NCBI GenBank assembly: GCA_938082955.1
Contig: CALKDE010000103.1
Location: 1-8,626 of the forward strand
Direction: 5' to 3'
DNA from: an uncultured Pseudomonadales bacterium
Lineage (GTDB): Bacteria; Pseudomonadota; Gammaproteobacteria; Pseudomonadales; Pseudohongiellaceae
Length of the DNA: 8,626 bases
Shown: positions 1-7,508 of the stretch, piece after piece
Layout of the letters: each line of letters opens with the position of its first letter
How positions within the stretch are numbered: position 1 is the stretch's first letter
Notes under the pieces: generated by a model
Seen by the model: the letters and a program-made list of their open reading frames with translations, nothing else
Told to the model about the DNA's origin: nothing
Databases searched by the model: none
Program-made: the position numbers and the translations under genes

Positions 1-3000
1 CCGTCGCCGCCTTCTGTAATTCGGTTGCCCATGCACAGCCCCTCTCGATTGGCTTTAATTGTGCACTGGGGGCTGAGCAACTGCGCCCTCACATCGAGGA
101 GACAGCAGCGATAGTGAATTGCTACGTCGCGACTCACCCGAACGCTGGCCTACCAAATGAATTTGGCGAATACGACCAGTCTCCAAACGAAATGGCAGCA
201 ATCATTGCCGACTTTGCCAAAAGAGGTTTCGTCAATGTAGTCGGTGGCTGCTGCGGTACTACTCCGGATCACATCACTGCTATATGTGCGGCAGTTGAGG
301 GAGTCACTCCCCGCGCGATTCCTCAGCTTAAGCCTGCGTGCCGCCTAGCCGGCTTAGAAGCCTTCAATATCGATGCGGCGTCCTTGTTCGTTAACGTAGG
401 TGAGCGTACCAACATAACCGGTTCTGCAAAGTTCTCCCGACTGATTATCGATGAGAACTACGAGGAAGCACTCGAGGTCGCCTTGCAGCAGGTCGAGTCT
501 GGTGCACAGATAATCGATATCAACATGGACGAGGGCATGCTCGATTCCGAGATGGCGATGGAAAAGTTTCTGAAGCTCATTGCCTCTGAACCCGACATCT
601 GCCGCGTGCCGATTATGATCGACTCATCCAAGTGGGAGATAATCGAGACAGGGCTCAAGTGCGTGCAGGGCAAGTCCATCGTAAATTCGATCAGCCTGAA
701 AGAAGGCGAGGAAGATTTTCTCGAAAAAGCTAAGCTCTGCATGAAATATGGTGCGGCGGTTATCGTTATGGCGTTCGACGAAAAAGGCCAGGCAGATTCA
801 CTGGAGAAGAAGAACGCAATCTGCAAGCGCAGCTACGACCTGCTAACGCAGACAATCGGCTTTCCCGCTGAAGACATCATATTTGACCCCAACATCTTCG
901 CTGTGGCGACCGGCATCGAAGAGCATAACAATTATGCCGTGGACTTCATCGAAGCTTGTCGTTATATCAAGAAAAACCTACCTGGTGCTTTGATATCTGG
1001 CGGCGTGAGTAATGTGTCGTTTTCATTCCGAGGCAACAACACCGTTCGTGAAGCTATTCACTCTGTTTTTCTTTATCACGCTATACAGGCCGGCCTAACG
1101 ATGGGCATCGTCAATGCCGGGCAACTAACTGTCTATGATGATATTCCGGCCGACCTAAAGAAAGCAGTAGAAGACGTCATCCTTAACAAGCATGACAACG
1201 GCACAGAAAATTTAATGGAAGTGGCAGCAAACTACTCCGGAGAATCTCAAAAGAAAACCGCTGCCGATATTGCGTGGCGCGATGCCGATGTCGAAAAACG
1301 ACTAGCCTATGCTCTCGTAAAAGGCATTACAAAATTCATCACCGAGGACACCGAAGAAGCCAGACAGAAAGCTGACAAACCTATCGAGGTTATTGAAGGA
1401 CCCCTAATGAAAGGCATGGACGAGGTCGGCGATCTTTTCGGTAGCGGTAAGATGTTTCTACCGCAGGTCGTTAAAAGTGCGCGAGTCATGAAGCAGGCAG
1501 TCGCTTATCTTCTTCCCTATATCGAGGCTGAAAAAGGCGGGGTAATACAAAGCAAAGGCAAGATTTTGATGGCCACTGTAAAGGGGGATGTACATGACAT
1601 TGGCAAAAATATTGTCGGGGTTGTGCTCGGCTGTAACAACTACGATGTAATCGACCTAGGAGTCATGGTCCCCTGCGAGAAGATTCTCCAGGTGGCAAAA
1701 GATGAGAATGTCGATGTGATTGGCCTTAGCGGCCTGATCACTCCATCACTCGACGAAATGGTTCATGTCGCCGGCGAGATGCAGAGACTCAATTTCAATA
1801 TCCCTCTACTGATAGGCGGCGCTACAACGTCCAAGGCGCACACCGCAGTCAAAATCGAGCAAAATTATATTAACGACAGCACGATCTATGTGCCTGACGC
1901 CTCTAGAAGCGTGTCCGTTGTTAGCACCCTACTCAATGACAAAAACAAGACTGAGTATGCGAGCAAGATTCGCAGCGAATATGAAGTCATTCGAGAGCGA
2001 GTGGCAAATCGATCAACCAGACTCAAATTGCTTCCCTATAAGAAGGCAAATGCGAATCCGTTCACAGCTGACTGGAGCAACTTTACAGCTACCAAGCCAG
2101 CCTTTTTAGGTACAAAAGTGTTTACAGATTATTCCCTTGAGGAGCTCATTGACTATATAGACTGGACACCATTCTTTATTACCTGGAGCCTGGCAGGGAA
2201 ATACCCAGCTATCCTAAACGACGAAAAAGTAGGCGAGGCTGCCACCGATCTATTCGGCGATGCTCAGGCGCTCTTGAAAAAGATCGTCGATGAGAAACTA
2301 CTGACAGCTAAAGCCGTGATAGGTTTCTGGCCGGCCAATAAGATAGCTGACAACGACGTTCAACTCTATGCTGCAGATGAGTCTGGCGCCCCGCTTAGTA
2401 AGCTGCATTTCCTCAGGCAGCAGATACCCAAAGAAGCCGATTTGCCTAATCTCTGCCTGGCTGATTTCATTGCCCCTCAATCAGCTGAAAATGGTACGGA
2501 TTACATAGGCGGTTTCGCCGTCACTACTGGCATTGGTGCCGATGAGCTCGCCGCCAAGTACTCAGCGCAGAACGACGACTACACAGCAATCATGGTGAAG
2601 GCACTCGCCGACCGCCTAGCTGAAGCCTTTGCTGAACGCATGCATGAACGTGTACGCAAAGAGTTCTGGGGCTTTGATCCCACTGAAAAATTCTCGGCGA
2701 CAGAGTTGATCGGCGAGAAATACCGGGGAATTCGTCCGGCACCGGGCTACCCGGCTTGTCCTGATCACTCCGAAAAGCAGACCCTCTTTTCTCTTCTCAA
2801 TGCAGCCGAAGAAACACAAATCGAACTGACCGAAAGTTTTGCCATGAACCCAGCTGCCAGCGTCAGTGGCTTCTACTTTGGGAATCCAGAATCGAAGTAT
2901 TTTTCTGTAGGCAAGATTACACAAGAACAGGTTGATGAGCTGTCCAATAGAAATGGCAAATCAGCGGCAGAAATGACAAAATTGCTAACGCCTAATTTGG

Positions 3001-3005
3001 AATGA
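1..3005 (+). CDS. metH: Cobalamin-dependent methionine synthase, 5'-truncated
   Basis: Cytoplasmic enzyme that moves a methyl group from 5-methyltetrahydrofolate via methylcobalamin to homocysteine, giving methionine and tetrahydrofolate. The frame is open from base 3, so the gene starts upstream; the GTG at 114 is internal. The first visible codons already read as the homocysteine domain (GFNCALG). About 1000 residues are present of roughly 1,225 usual for the family, so about 227 N-terminal residues are missing. Order of domains: end of the homocysteine/zinc domain with the three zinc-ligand cysteines at 60-62 and 249-254 (GGCCGTT); pterin domain from about 390 (VNVGERTN); helical cobalamin cap about 1250-1500 (GKMFLPQVVKSARVMKQAV); cobalamin Rossmann domain with DVHDIG at 1587-1604, whose His at 1593-1595 is the cobalt lower ligand, then GLSGLITPS and LIGGATTSKAH; and the AdoMet reactivation domain from about 2060 with IDWTPFF and RPAPGYPACP (from 2733). 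All visible catalytic motifs are intact. It ends in TGA, 75 bases before the sulfite reductase start. Confidence 0.98.
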   Translation, partial: VAAFCNSVAHAQPLSIGFNCALGAEQLRPHIEETAAIVNCYVATHPNAGLPNEFGEYDQSPNEMAAIIADFAKRGFVNVVGGCCGTTPDHITAICAAVEGVTPRAIPQLKPACRLAGLEAFNIDAASLFVNVGERTNITGSAKFSRLIIDENYEEALEVALQQVESGAQIIDINMDEGMLDSEMAMEKFLKLIASEPDICRVPIMIDSSKWEIIETGLKCVQGKSIVNSISLKEGEEDFLEKAKLCMKYGAAVIVMAFDEKGQADSLEKKNAICKRSYDLLTQTIGFPAEDIIFDPNIFAVATGIEEHNNYAVDFIEACRYIKKNLPGALISGGVSNVSFSFRGNNTVREAIHSVFLYHAIQAGLTMGIVNAGQLTVYDDIPADLKKAVEDVILNKHDNGTENLMEVAANYSGESQKKTAADIAWRDADVEKRLAYALVKGITKFITEDTEEARQKADKPIEVIEGPLMKGMDEVGDLFGSGKMFLPQVVKSARVMKQAVAYLLPYIEAEKGGVIQSKGKILMATVKGDVHDIGKNIVGVVLGCNNYDVIDLGVMVPCEKILQVAKDENVDVIGLSGLITPSLDEMVHVAGEMQRLNFNIPLLIGGATTSKAHTAVKIEQNYINDSTIYVPDASRSVSVVSTLLNDKNKTEYASKIRSEYEVIRERVANRSTRLKLLPYKKANANPFTADWSNFTATKPAFLGTKVFTDYSLEELIDYIDWTPFFITWSLAGKYPAILNDEKVGEAATDLFGDAQALLKKIVDEKLLTAKAVIGFWPANKIADNDVQLYAADESGAPLSKLHFLRQQIPKEADLPNLCLADFIAPQSAENGTDYIGGFAVTTGIGADELAAKYSAQNDDYTAIMVKALADRLAEAFAERMHERVRKEFWGFDPTEKFSATELIGEKYRGIRPAPGYPACPDHSEKQTLFSLLNAAEETQIELTESFAMNPAASVSGFYFGNPESKYFSVGKITQEQVDELSNRNGKSAAEMTKLLTPNLE

Positions 3006-3063
3006 GACCTGCATAAGACTTACAGTTAGAAGTCATTCTGACAGCAATTAGATGGCAGTTAAA

Positions 3064-3069
3064 AGAGAG
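3064..3069 (+). promoter_or_regulatory. Weak ribosome binding site of the sulfite reductase
   Basis: AGAGAG lies 11 bases before the ATG at 3081. It is a purine-rich but imperfect Shine-Dalgarno sequence. It decides against the in-frame TTG at 3072, which it nearly touches. Confidence 0.45.
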
Positions 3070-3080
3070 CATTGAACTTC

Positions 3081-4739
3081 ATGTATAGATACGACGGATA
3101 TGACCATCAGATGTTAGCGGATCGAGTCGCCCAGTTTCGCGACCAGACCAATCGCTATATCGATGGCAAACTAAGTGAAACTGAGTTTTTGCCCCTACGC
3201 CTCCAAAACGGGCTCTATGTACAGCGCCTAGCCCCGATGCTTCGCATTGCTGTGCCCTACGGCATGTTGTCTTCAGTACAATTGCGCAAGCTTGCCTACA
3301 TCGCCAATCACTACGATAAGGGTTATGCACATTTCACGACTCGCCAGAATATTCAATATAACTGGCCCGCGTTAGTTGATGTGCCAGATCTGCTCGCCGA
3401 TCTCGCTGAAGTAGAAATGCACGCCATACAAACCAGCGGCAACTGCATTCGCAACACCACAACAGATCAATTTGCAGGTGCAGCGCCCGATGAACTAGAA
3501 GATAGTAGAGCGTATTGCGAGATTATCCGTCAGTGGTCGAGCTTTCACCCTGAATTTGCCTATCTACCACGAAAATTTAAGATTGCCGTCTGCGGTACAG
3601 CCGACGACCAGGCTGCTACACAAGTTCATGACATCGGCATCTATATTGTTAAAGGAGATAATGACGAGATTGGCTTTCGTATTCTCGTGGGTGGCGGCCT
3701 CGGTCGCACGCCAGTCATAGGCAAAGAAATATTCGATTTCGTTGAGAAGAAACACCTTTTAACAGCACTAGAAGCAATACTTCGTGTCTATAACCGCGAG
3801 GGGCGTCGTGACAATAAGTACAAGGCCAGAATCAAAATACTAGTAAGGGAAACTGGCGTCGATGAGTTCAAGAAAAAAGTAATACAGGAATGGGCGCTCA
3901 TTAAAGATTCTTCACTTACCCTTACAGACGAAGAAATTGATCGCTGCCAGAAATTTTTCGATGCTCCAAACTATCAAAAACTCGGCAACAGCCCGGAACA
4001 ACTCACTGATAAATTACACAGCAATGTGCTGTTCGCGGCGTGGCACTCTCAAAATGTAAAACCACACAAGGTTCCAGGCTACTCTATAGTGACTGTTTGT
4101 TTTAAACAGACAGGTGTCGCCCCTGGCGATGTCACTGACCGCCAGCTTGAACAAATAGCCGATTTATCTGACCACTATAGCTTCGGTGAAATACGAATTA
4201 GCCACAAGCAGAATATCGTCATGGCGGATGTCCGTCAGGACCAGCTCTTTGAACTCTGGAAAGCGTTGGAATCCGAAGCAATGGCGAGCCATAACCTTGG
4301 CCTACTAACCGATGTTATCTGCTGCCCAGGCGGAGATTTCTGCGCACTAGCCAATGCGAAATCCATTCCCATAGCTGAATCAATTCAACGAAAGTTTGAT
4401 GACCACGAAGAACTCACCACTATAGGCGAGATGAACCTCAATATTTCTGGATGCATGAATGCGTGCGGACATCATCACGTTGGCAATATCGGCATTCTTG
4501 GTGTCGATAAGAAGGGAGAAGAGTATTATCAAGTCTCGCTAGGGGGTTCATCGAAGAACAACGCTAGTCTCGGCAAAATTATAGGCCCCTCTTTCGCACA
4601 GGAAGAAATTCCCGATGTCGTCGAAACTATCGTGGGCGTATACAAAGAGAAGCGCAATGACGATGAAAAATTCATCGACACCTACAACCGAATCGGAATA
4701 GATCCATTTAAGGAGAAAGTCTATGCCAAAGCTGATTAA
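3081..4739 (+). CDS. cysI: Sirohaem [4Fe-4S] sulfite reductase (nitrite/sulfite reductase family)
   Basis: Cytoplasmic haemoprotein expected to reduce sulfite to sulfide with six electrons during sulfur assimilation. The protein is 552 residues from the ATG at 3081, typical for the Pseudomonas-type CysI, which it resembles along its length. It has the duplicated ferredoxin-like half-domain plus sirohaem-domain architecture. Cluster/sirohaem cysteines are C415 and C421 (CCPGGDFC) and C458 and C462 (SGCMNACGHHH), the C-X5-C plus C-X3-C pattern. Likely anion-binding residues are the Arg of TTRQN (about 90), the Arg of NCIRN and the two Lys of RKFKIAV, matching the Arg/Lys cage known in E. coli SiRHP. 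I prefer ATG 3081 because the protein then begins MYRYDGYD like its relatives and an AGAGAG at 3064-3069 lies 11 bases upstream; the alternative in-frame TTG at 3072 would have only 2 bases of spacing. No flavoprotein partner (cysJ) is in the window, so the electron donor is unknown. A nitrite substrate is possible from family alone, but the metH and DUF934 neighbours favour sulfite. Confidence 0.93.
   Translation: MYRYDGYDHQMLADRVAQFRDQTNRYIDGKLSETEFLPLRLQNGLYVQRLAPMLRIAVPYGMLSSVQLRKLAYIANHYDKGYAHFTTRQNIQYNWPALVDVPDLLADLAEVEMHAIQTSGNCIRNTTTDQFAGAAPDELEDSRAYCEIIRQWSSFHPEFAYLPRKFKIAVCGTADDQAATQVHDIGIYIVKGDNDEIGFRILVGGGLGRTPVIGKEIFDFVEKKHLLTALEAILRVYNREGRRDNKYKARIKILVRETGVDEFKKKVIQEWALIKDSSLTLTDEEIDRCQKFFDAPNYQKLGNSPEQLTDKLHSNVLFAAWHSQNVKPHKVPGYSIVTVCFKQTGVAPGDVTDRQLEQIADLSDHYSFGEIRISHKQNIVMADVRQDQLFELWKALESEAMASHNLGLLTDVICCPGGDFCALANAKSIPIAESIQRKFDDHEELTTIGEMNLNISGCMNACGHHHVGNIGILGVDKKGEEYYQVSLGGSSKNNASLGKIIGPSFAQEEIPDVVETIVGVYKEKRNDDEKFIDTYNRIGIDPFKEKVYAKAD
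4710..4715 (+). promoter_or_regulatory. Ribosome binding site of the DUF934 gene, inside the end of cysI
   Basis: AAGGAG ends 7 bases before the ATG at 4723 and lies wholly within the sulfite reductase coding sequence. A near-consensus Shine-Dalgarno at good spacing supports this start and the 17-base overlap of the two genes. Confidence 0.8.
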
Positions 4740-5223
4740 TAAAAGCGCCGTCATAGACAATCCCTGGACGGTAATGAAGGTATCTACTGGGCCGGAGATT
4801 TTACAGGTGGTTCCCGGCAAGAATTTCATCGTACCGCTACAATTCTGGAAGCTTTACCAAGAAGAGCTGAATGAATACGACGGCAACATTGCCGTGTGGT
4901 TAGATTCCAATGAAAACCCTGAGCAGATCACTGGCGAGCTTGACTCTCTGCCTCTGATTGCACTTAATTTTCCTGTCTTCTCAGACGGACGTTCCTACAC
5001 GAACGCTCGAGAACTGAGGCAGAAGTATGCCTTCAAGGGCGAGATTCGTGCTATTGGCGATGTACTGCGTGATCAGCTTTACTATATGGCCCAATGCGGC
5101 TTTGAAACCTTCGAAATTCGTCACGATCAAGAACCAGAGCTTTGCCTAGATGCATTTAAAGATTTTGAGACTGGCTATCAGTCCACTATCACCGAACCCA
5201 CTCCCTTGTTCAGGCGACGCTAA
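4723..5223 (+). CDS. DUF934 family protein, predicted sulfite-reduction accessory protein
   Basis: A 166-residue soluble protein of the DUF934 family, which in Pseudomonas and relatives is encoded directly after cysI. Its biochemical role is not established as far as I know; involvement in sulfite reduction is inferred from this linkage. The family signature is clear: NPWTVMK near the N-terminus (13-19), FIVPLQFW (35-42), FSDGRSYTNARELRQKY (86-102) and GEIRAIGDVLRDQLYYMAQCGFETF (106-130, given here as the block's key region). There are no signal peptide or membrane segments. It has only two cysteines, C125 in the conserved QCGF segment and C141, so a single chain could not hold a four-cysteine iron-sulfur cluster, and I see no nucleotide-binding glycine loop. 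The length matches the Pseudomonas homologue. The start is fixed by AAGGAG 7 bases upstream. The gene overlaps the end of cysI by 17 bases in another frame, which implies co-transcription and probably translational coupling. Confidence 0.9.
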   Translation: MPKLINKSAVIDNPWTVMKVSTGPEILQVVPGKNFIVPLQFWKLYQEELNEYDGNIAVWLDSNENPEQITGELDSLPLIALNFPVFSDGRSYTNARELRQKYAFKGEIRAIGDVLRDQLYYMAQCGFETFEIRHDQEPELCLDAFKDFETGYQSTITEPTPLFRRR

Positions 5224-5262
5224 TTCGCTATCGTTAAGAGCAAGTAGCAAGACAGCTGCGCC

Positions 5263-6423
5263 ATGGAATCTGATTCCCTACTTTTTTCTTTCTTCCTCAT
5301 TTTCACCGGTGCGGCGGTACTCTCAACAATCGCCCTATTTTTTCGTCAACCTCTGCTGGTGGCTTATATCTGCGTTGGCGCTCTGTTAGGCCCTTATGGT
5401 CTAGCCTATATTTCCGATGCGAGCTTGCTGACAGATATCGCTGAATTCGGCATTATCTTCTTACTGTTTCTACTGGGCTTAGATATGCAGCCGAAAAAGC
5501 TTTTATCTACCTTACGCAAAACCTTCTTGGTAACGCTAGCAAGTTCTATCGTCTTCGTCCTTGTGGGCTATTCTACTGGACTGCTATTTGGGTTTAGCCA
5601 AAGTGAGAGCCTCGTGATCGGGTTTAGCCTGATCTTTTCGAGCACGATTATCGGCATCAAACTATTGCCCACAACGGTTCTGCATCAAAAGCACATGGGA
5701 GAATTAATGGTGGGCATCTTGCTGCTGCAAGATTTCATTGCCATTTTCCTAATCACCTTCCTCGACGCCGGAAATCTTCAGCAGTCCACGGCACTAAGAG
5801 TCTTAATCGCCTTTCCACTGTTATTGGTGTTCGCCTATTTCACTACGCAGTATGTTCTGATACGGCTGATTGCGCGGTTCGATCATTTTAAGGAGTATAT
5901 TTTCCTGCTCGCCATTGGCTGGTGCCTGGGCTTATCGGAACTTGGAGTAGCCTTAGGACTCTCAGCCGAGATCGGTGCGTTTGTTGCAGGCGTGGCATTG
6001 GCGACGAGTCCAATCTCTCTTTATATCGCAGACAGACTAAAACCCCTTCGAGATTTTTTCTTGATACTGTTCTTCTTTACACTGGGTGCGCAGTTTAATC
6101 TTATGTTACTACCCGATATCTATATCACCTGCGTTGTATTGGCAGTAACTGTCCTGACAATAAAGCCTATCGTATTTCGATACTTGTTGAAGAGGTTCAG
6201 CGAGAGAAACAGCTTAGCTTGGGATGCTGGGTTGAGATTGGGGCAGATTAGTGAGTTTTCCCTACTCATCGCCTTCGTAGCGACGCAGTCTGGAGTAATA
6301 GGAGAGATCGCCTCCCTTACCATACAAGGTGCGGCGATCCTGACTTTCCTAGTGTCTTCTTATATTGTTGTGCTGTTCTGCCCTACTCCTATTGCGATCA
6401 ACCCTAAATTGCGCAGAGACTAG
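5263..6423 (+). CDS. Kef/CPA2-type cation:proton antiporter, membrane domain only
   Basis: Inner-membrane protein of 386 residues, predicted to exchange K+ or Na+ for protons. It is almost entirely hydrophobic, with about 12-13 membrane segments by eye, starting at residue 5. Family landmarks are a GALLGPYGL loop (39-47), FLLFLLGLDM (66-75), the ILLLQDFIAI segment with the Gln156-Asp157 pair typical of Kef-like exchangers, LGLSAEIGAFVAGVAL (231-246), FFFTLGAQF (270-278) and LRLGQISEFSLLIAF (324-338). KefB and KefC are about 600 residues because of a C-terminal RCK/TrkA-N nucleotide-binding domain; that domain is absent here, and the chain ends shortly after the last membrane segment. Ion specificity cannot be read from the sequence. 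An in-frame TAG at 5245 leaves ATG 5263 as the first possible start, yet no good Shine-Dalgarno precedes it. It lies 39 bases after the DUF934 gene in the same direction, so read-through from that operon is plausible. Its end is 18 bases from the convergent oxidoreductase gene. Confidence 0.87.
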   Translation: MESDSLLFSFFLIFTGAAVLSTIALFFRQPLLVAYICVGALLGPYGLAYISDASLLTDIAEFGIIFLLFLLGLDMQPKKLLSTLRKTFLVTLASSIVFVLVGYSTGLLFGFSQSESLVIGFSLIFSSTIIGIKLLPTTVLHQKHMGELMVGILLLQDFIAIFLITFLDAGNLQQSTALRVLIAFPLLLVFAYFTTQYVLIRLIARFDHFKEYIFLLAIGWCLGLSELGVALGLSAEIGAFVAGVALATSPISLYIADRLKPLRDFFLILFFFTLGAQFNLMLLPDIYITCVVLAVTVLTIKPIVFRYLLKRFSERNSLAWDAGLRLGQISEFSLLIAFVATQSGVIGEIASLTIQGAAILTFLVSSYIVVLFCPTPIAINPKLRRD

Positions 6424-6441
6424 ACAGGCATACGCTGATAT

Positions 6442-7437
6442 TTAGTTATTGAGATCGAGCACGAAGCGCCCGTTCGCCCCGCCTTTTAATACCTGAGCTA
6501 AGCTTGCATCAAGTTCAGCAAATCCAATATCTGTGCAGATGTTTTCTAACTGATCTAGCTTCCATTCTGCACCAAGCTTATCCCACAGTCGCCGCTTAGT
6601 TTCGATTGGAAGTTGCACCGAATCCACGCCTAAAAGATTCACGCCACGTAAGATAAAAGGAAGAACCGTAGTAGAAAAACTTGGAGACTGCACCAAGCCG
6701 CAGGCGGCTACACTTCCACCATAACGCAACGATTTAATTACGTTGCTGAGTGTATCTCCACCAACCACATCGACAGCGGCGGCCCAATCTTCTTTGAGCA
6801 TAGGGCGTGTGTTTTCCTCTCCAAGCACGTTTCGATCTACAACTTCCGACGCGCCTAATTCTGTCAGCCTTGCATGAGCCTCTTGCTTGCCAGTGCTCGC
6901 AGCAACATCAAAGCCAAGCTTGCTCAATAGAGCAACCGCTAGCATGCCAACACCACCACTCGCGCCAGTTACCAGCACCCTACCCTGACTCGGCTCGGCT
7001 CCATTCAATAGGAGTTTCTCAACACACAACGCTGCGGTAAAACCCGCCGTGCCTATAATCATACTTTCTTTTTGGCTTAACCCCGATGGTAGTTTGACGA
7101 CCCATTCGGATGGCACGCGAATCATTTGCCCAAAGCCACCACTAGTATTCATTCCAAGGTCGTAGCCGATGACCAGAACCTCGTCGCCTTCATTGAGACC
7201 TGCATCTGCGCTGCTAACGATTGTTCCTGCCGCGTCTATGCCAGGCGTATGCGGGTATTGCCGTGTAACAGCCTTATTACCACTAAAAGACATGGCGTCT
7301 TTAAAGTTTAGCGAGGAATAATTAACCTGAATGAGGGTGTCGCCCTGAGGCAGCTCATCAATGTTGCGATCGACCACGAGCGCGCTGTATTTACCTTCGC
7401 TATTTTCCGAAACCTGCAGTGCTTTGAATTGGTGCAA
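6442..7437 (-). CDS. acuI: YhdH/AcuI-type NADPH-dependent oxidoreductase (acryloyl-CoA reductase family)
   Basis: Medium-chain dehydrogenase/reductase of 331 residues, cytoplasmic. Characterised relatives (E. coli YhdH, AcuI of Ruegeria and Rhodobacter) reduce acryloyl-CoA to propionyl-CoA with NADPH; older annotation calls them quinone oxidoreductases. The N-terminal GroES-like part has SSLNFKDAMSFSGNK (41-55) and YPHTPGIDAAG (61-71). The nucleotide-binding Rossmann part has VTGASGGVGMLAVALL (156-171), then YGGSVAACGL (239-248), PFILRGVNLLGVDSV (260-274) and NGRFVLDL near the end. Only three scattered cysteines (138, 246, 301) are present, so it belongs to the zinc-free branch. The start appears to be TTG at 7437: a TAA stop precedes it directly, so no upstream start exists, and the protein then begins MHQFKALQV, in line with relatives. 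A loose AGGGCGG lies 8 bases upstream. No DMSP lyase or propionate gene is in the window, so the substrate here is not shown; acryloyl-CoA or other enoyl compound detoxification is an inference. It follows sohB by 71 bases. Confidence 0.88.
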   Translation of the reverse strand: MHQFKALQVSENSEGKYSALVVDRNIDELPQGDTLIQVNYSSLNFKDAMSFSGNKAVTRQYPHTPGIDAAGTIVSSADAGLNEGDEVLVIGYDLGMNTSGGFGQMIRVPSEWVVKLPSGLSQKESMIIGTAGFTAALCVEKLLLNGAEPSQGRVLVTGASGGVGMLAVALLSKLGFDVAASTGKQEAHARLTELGASEVVDRNVLGEENTRPMLKEDWAAAVDVVGGDTLSNVIKSLRYGGSVAACGLVQSPSFSTTVLPFILRGVNLLGVDSVQLPIETKRRLWDKLGAEWKLDQLENICTDIGFAELDASLAQVLKGGANGRFVLDLNN

Positions 7438-7445
7438 TTATTTAT

Positions 7446-7452
7446 CCGCCCT
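7446..7452 (-). promoter_or_regulatory. Imperfect ribosome binding site before the TTG start of acuI
   Basis: On the minus strand AGGGCGG ends 8 bases before the TTG at 7437. It matches the AAGGAGG consensus at five of seven positions, enough to make the TTG plausible but not to prove it. Confidence 0.4.
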
Positions 7453-7508
7453 AGTTAGTCATTCATTCGGCAAGGCGCAATGCCCTGTCAGCTTATCTTG
7501 AGTTATTG

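Noticed and set aside
114..116. GTG at 114 as the start of metH
   Set aside because: The frame is open to the window edge and the codons before it encode conserved homocysteine-domain sequence including a zinc-ligand cysteine at 60-62, so this is an internal codon.
3010..3060. Hairpin GACTT/AAGTC and a possible promoter (TTAGAA, 16 bases, TTAGAT) in the metH-cysI gap
   Set aside because: The stem is only 5 base pairs with no T-run, so it is not a terminator. The hexamers match consensus at about three of six positions each, too weak to support a promoter.
3072..3080. TTG at 3072 as the start of the sulfite reductase
   Set aside because: The purine-rich AGAGAG ends only 2 bases before it, while ATG 3081 gives the N-terminus seen in relatives with more workable spacing.
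4548..4829. Minus-strand open frame over the cysI-DUF934 junction, and similar antisense frames inside metH and cysI
   Set aside because: They are opposite conserved coding sequence, have no ribosome binding site that I can see and no recognisable protein features.
5150..5389. Open frame across the DUF934-antiporter junction
   Set aside because: It lies out of frame over the end of DUF934 and the first antiporter codons, both well supported, and its translation resembles nothing recognisable.
7470..7490. GGCA...TGCC inverted repeat between sohB and acuI
   Set aside because: A four-base stem without a T-run on either strand is expected by chance and does not support a terminator or operator.
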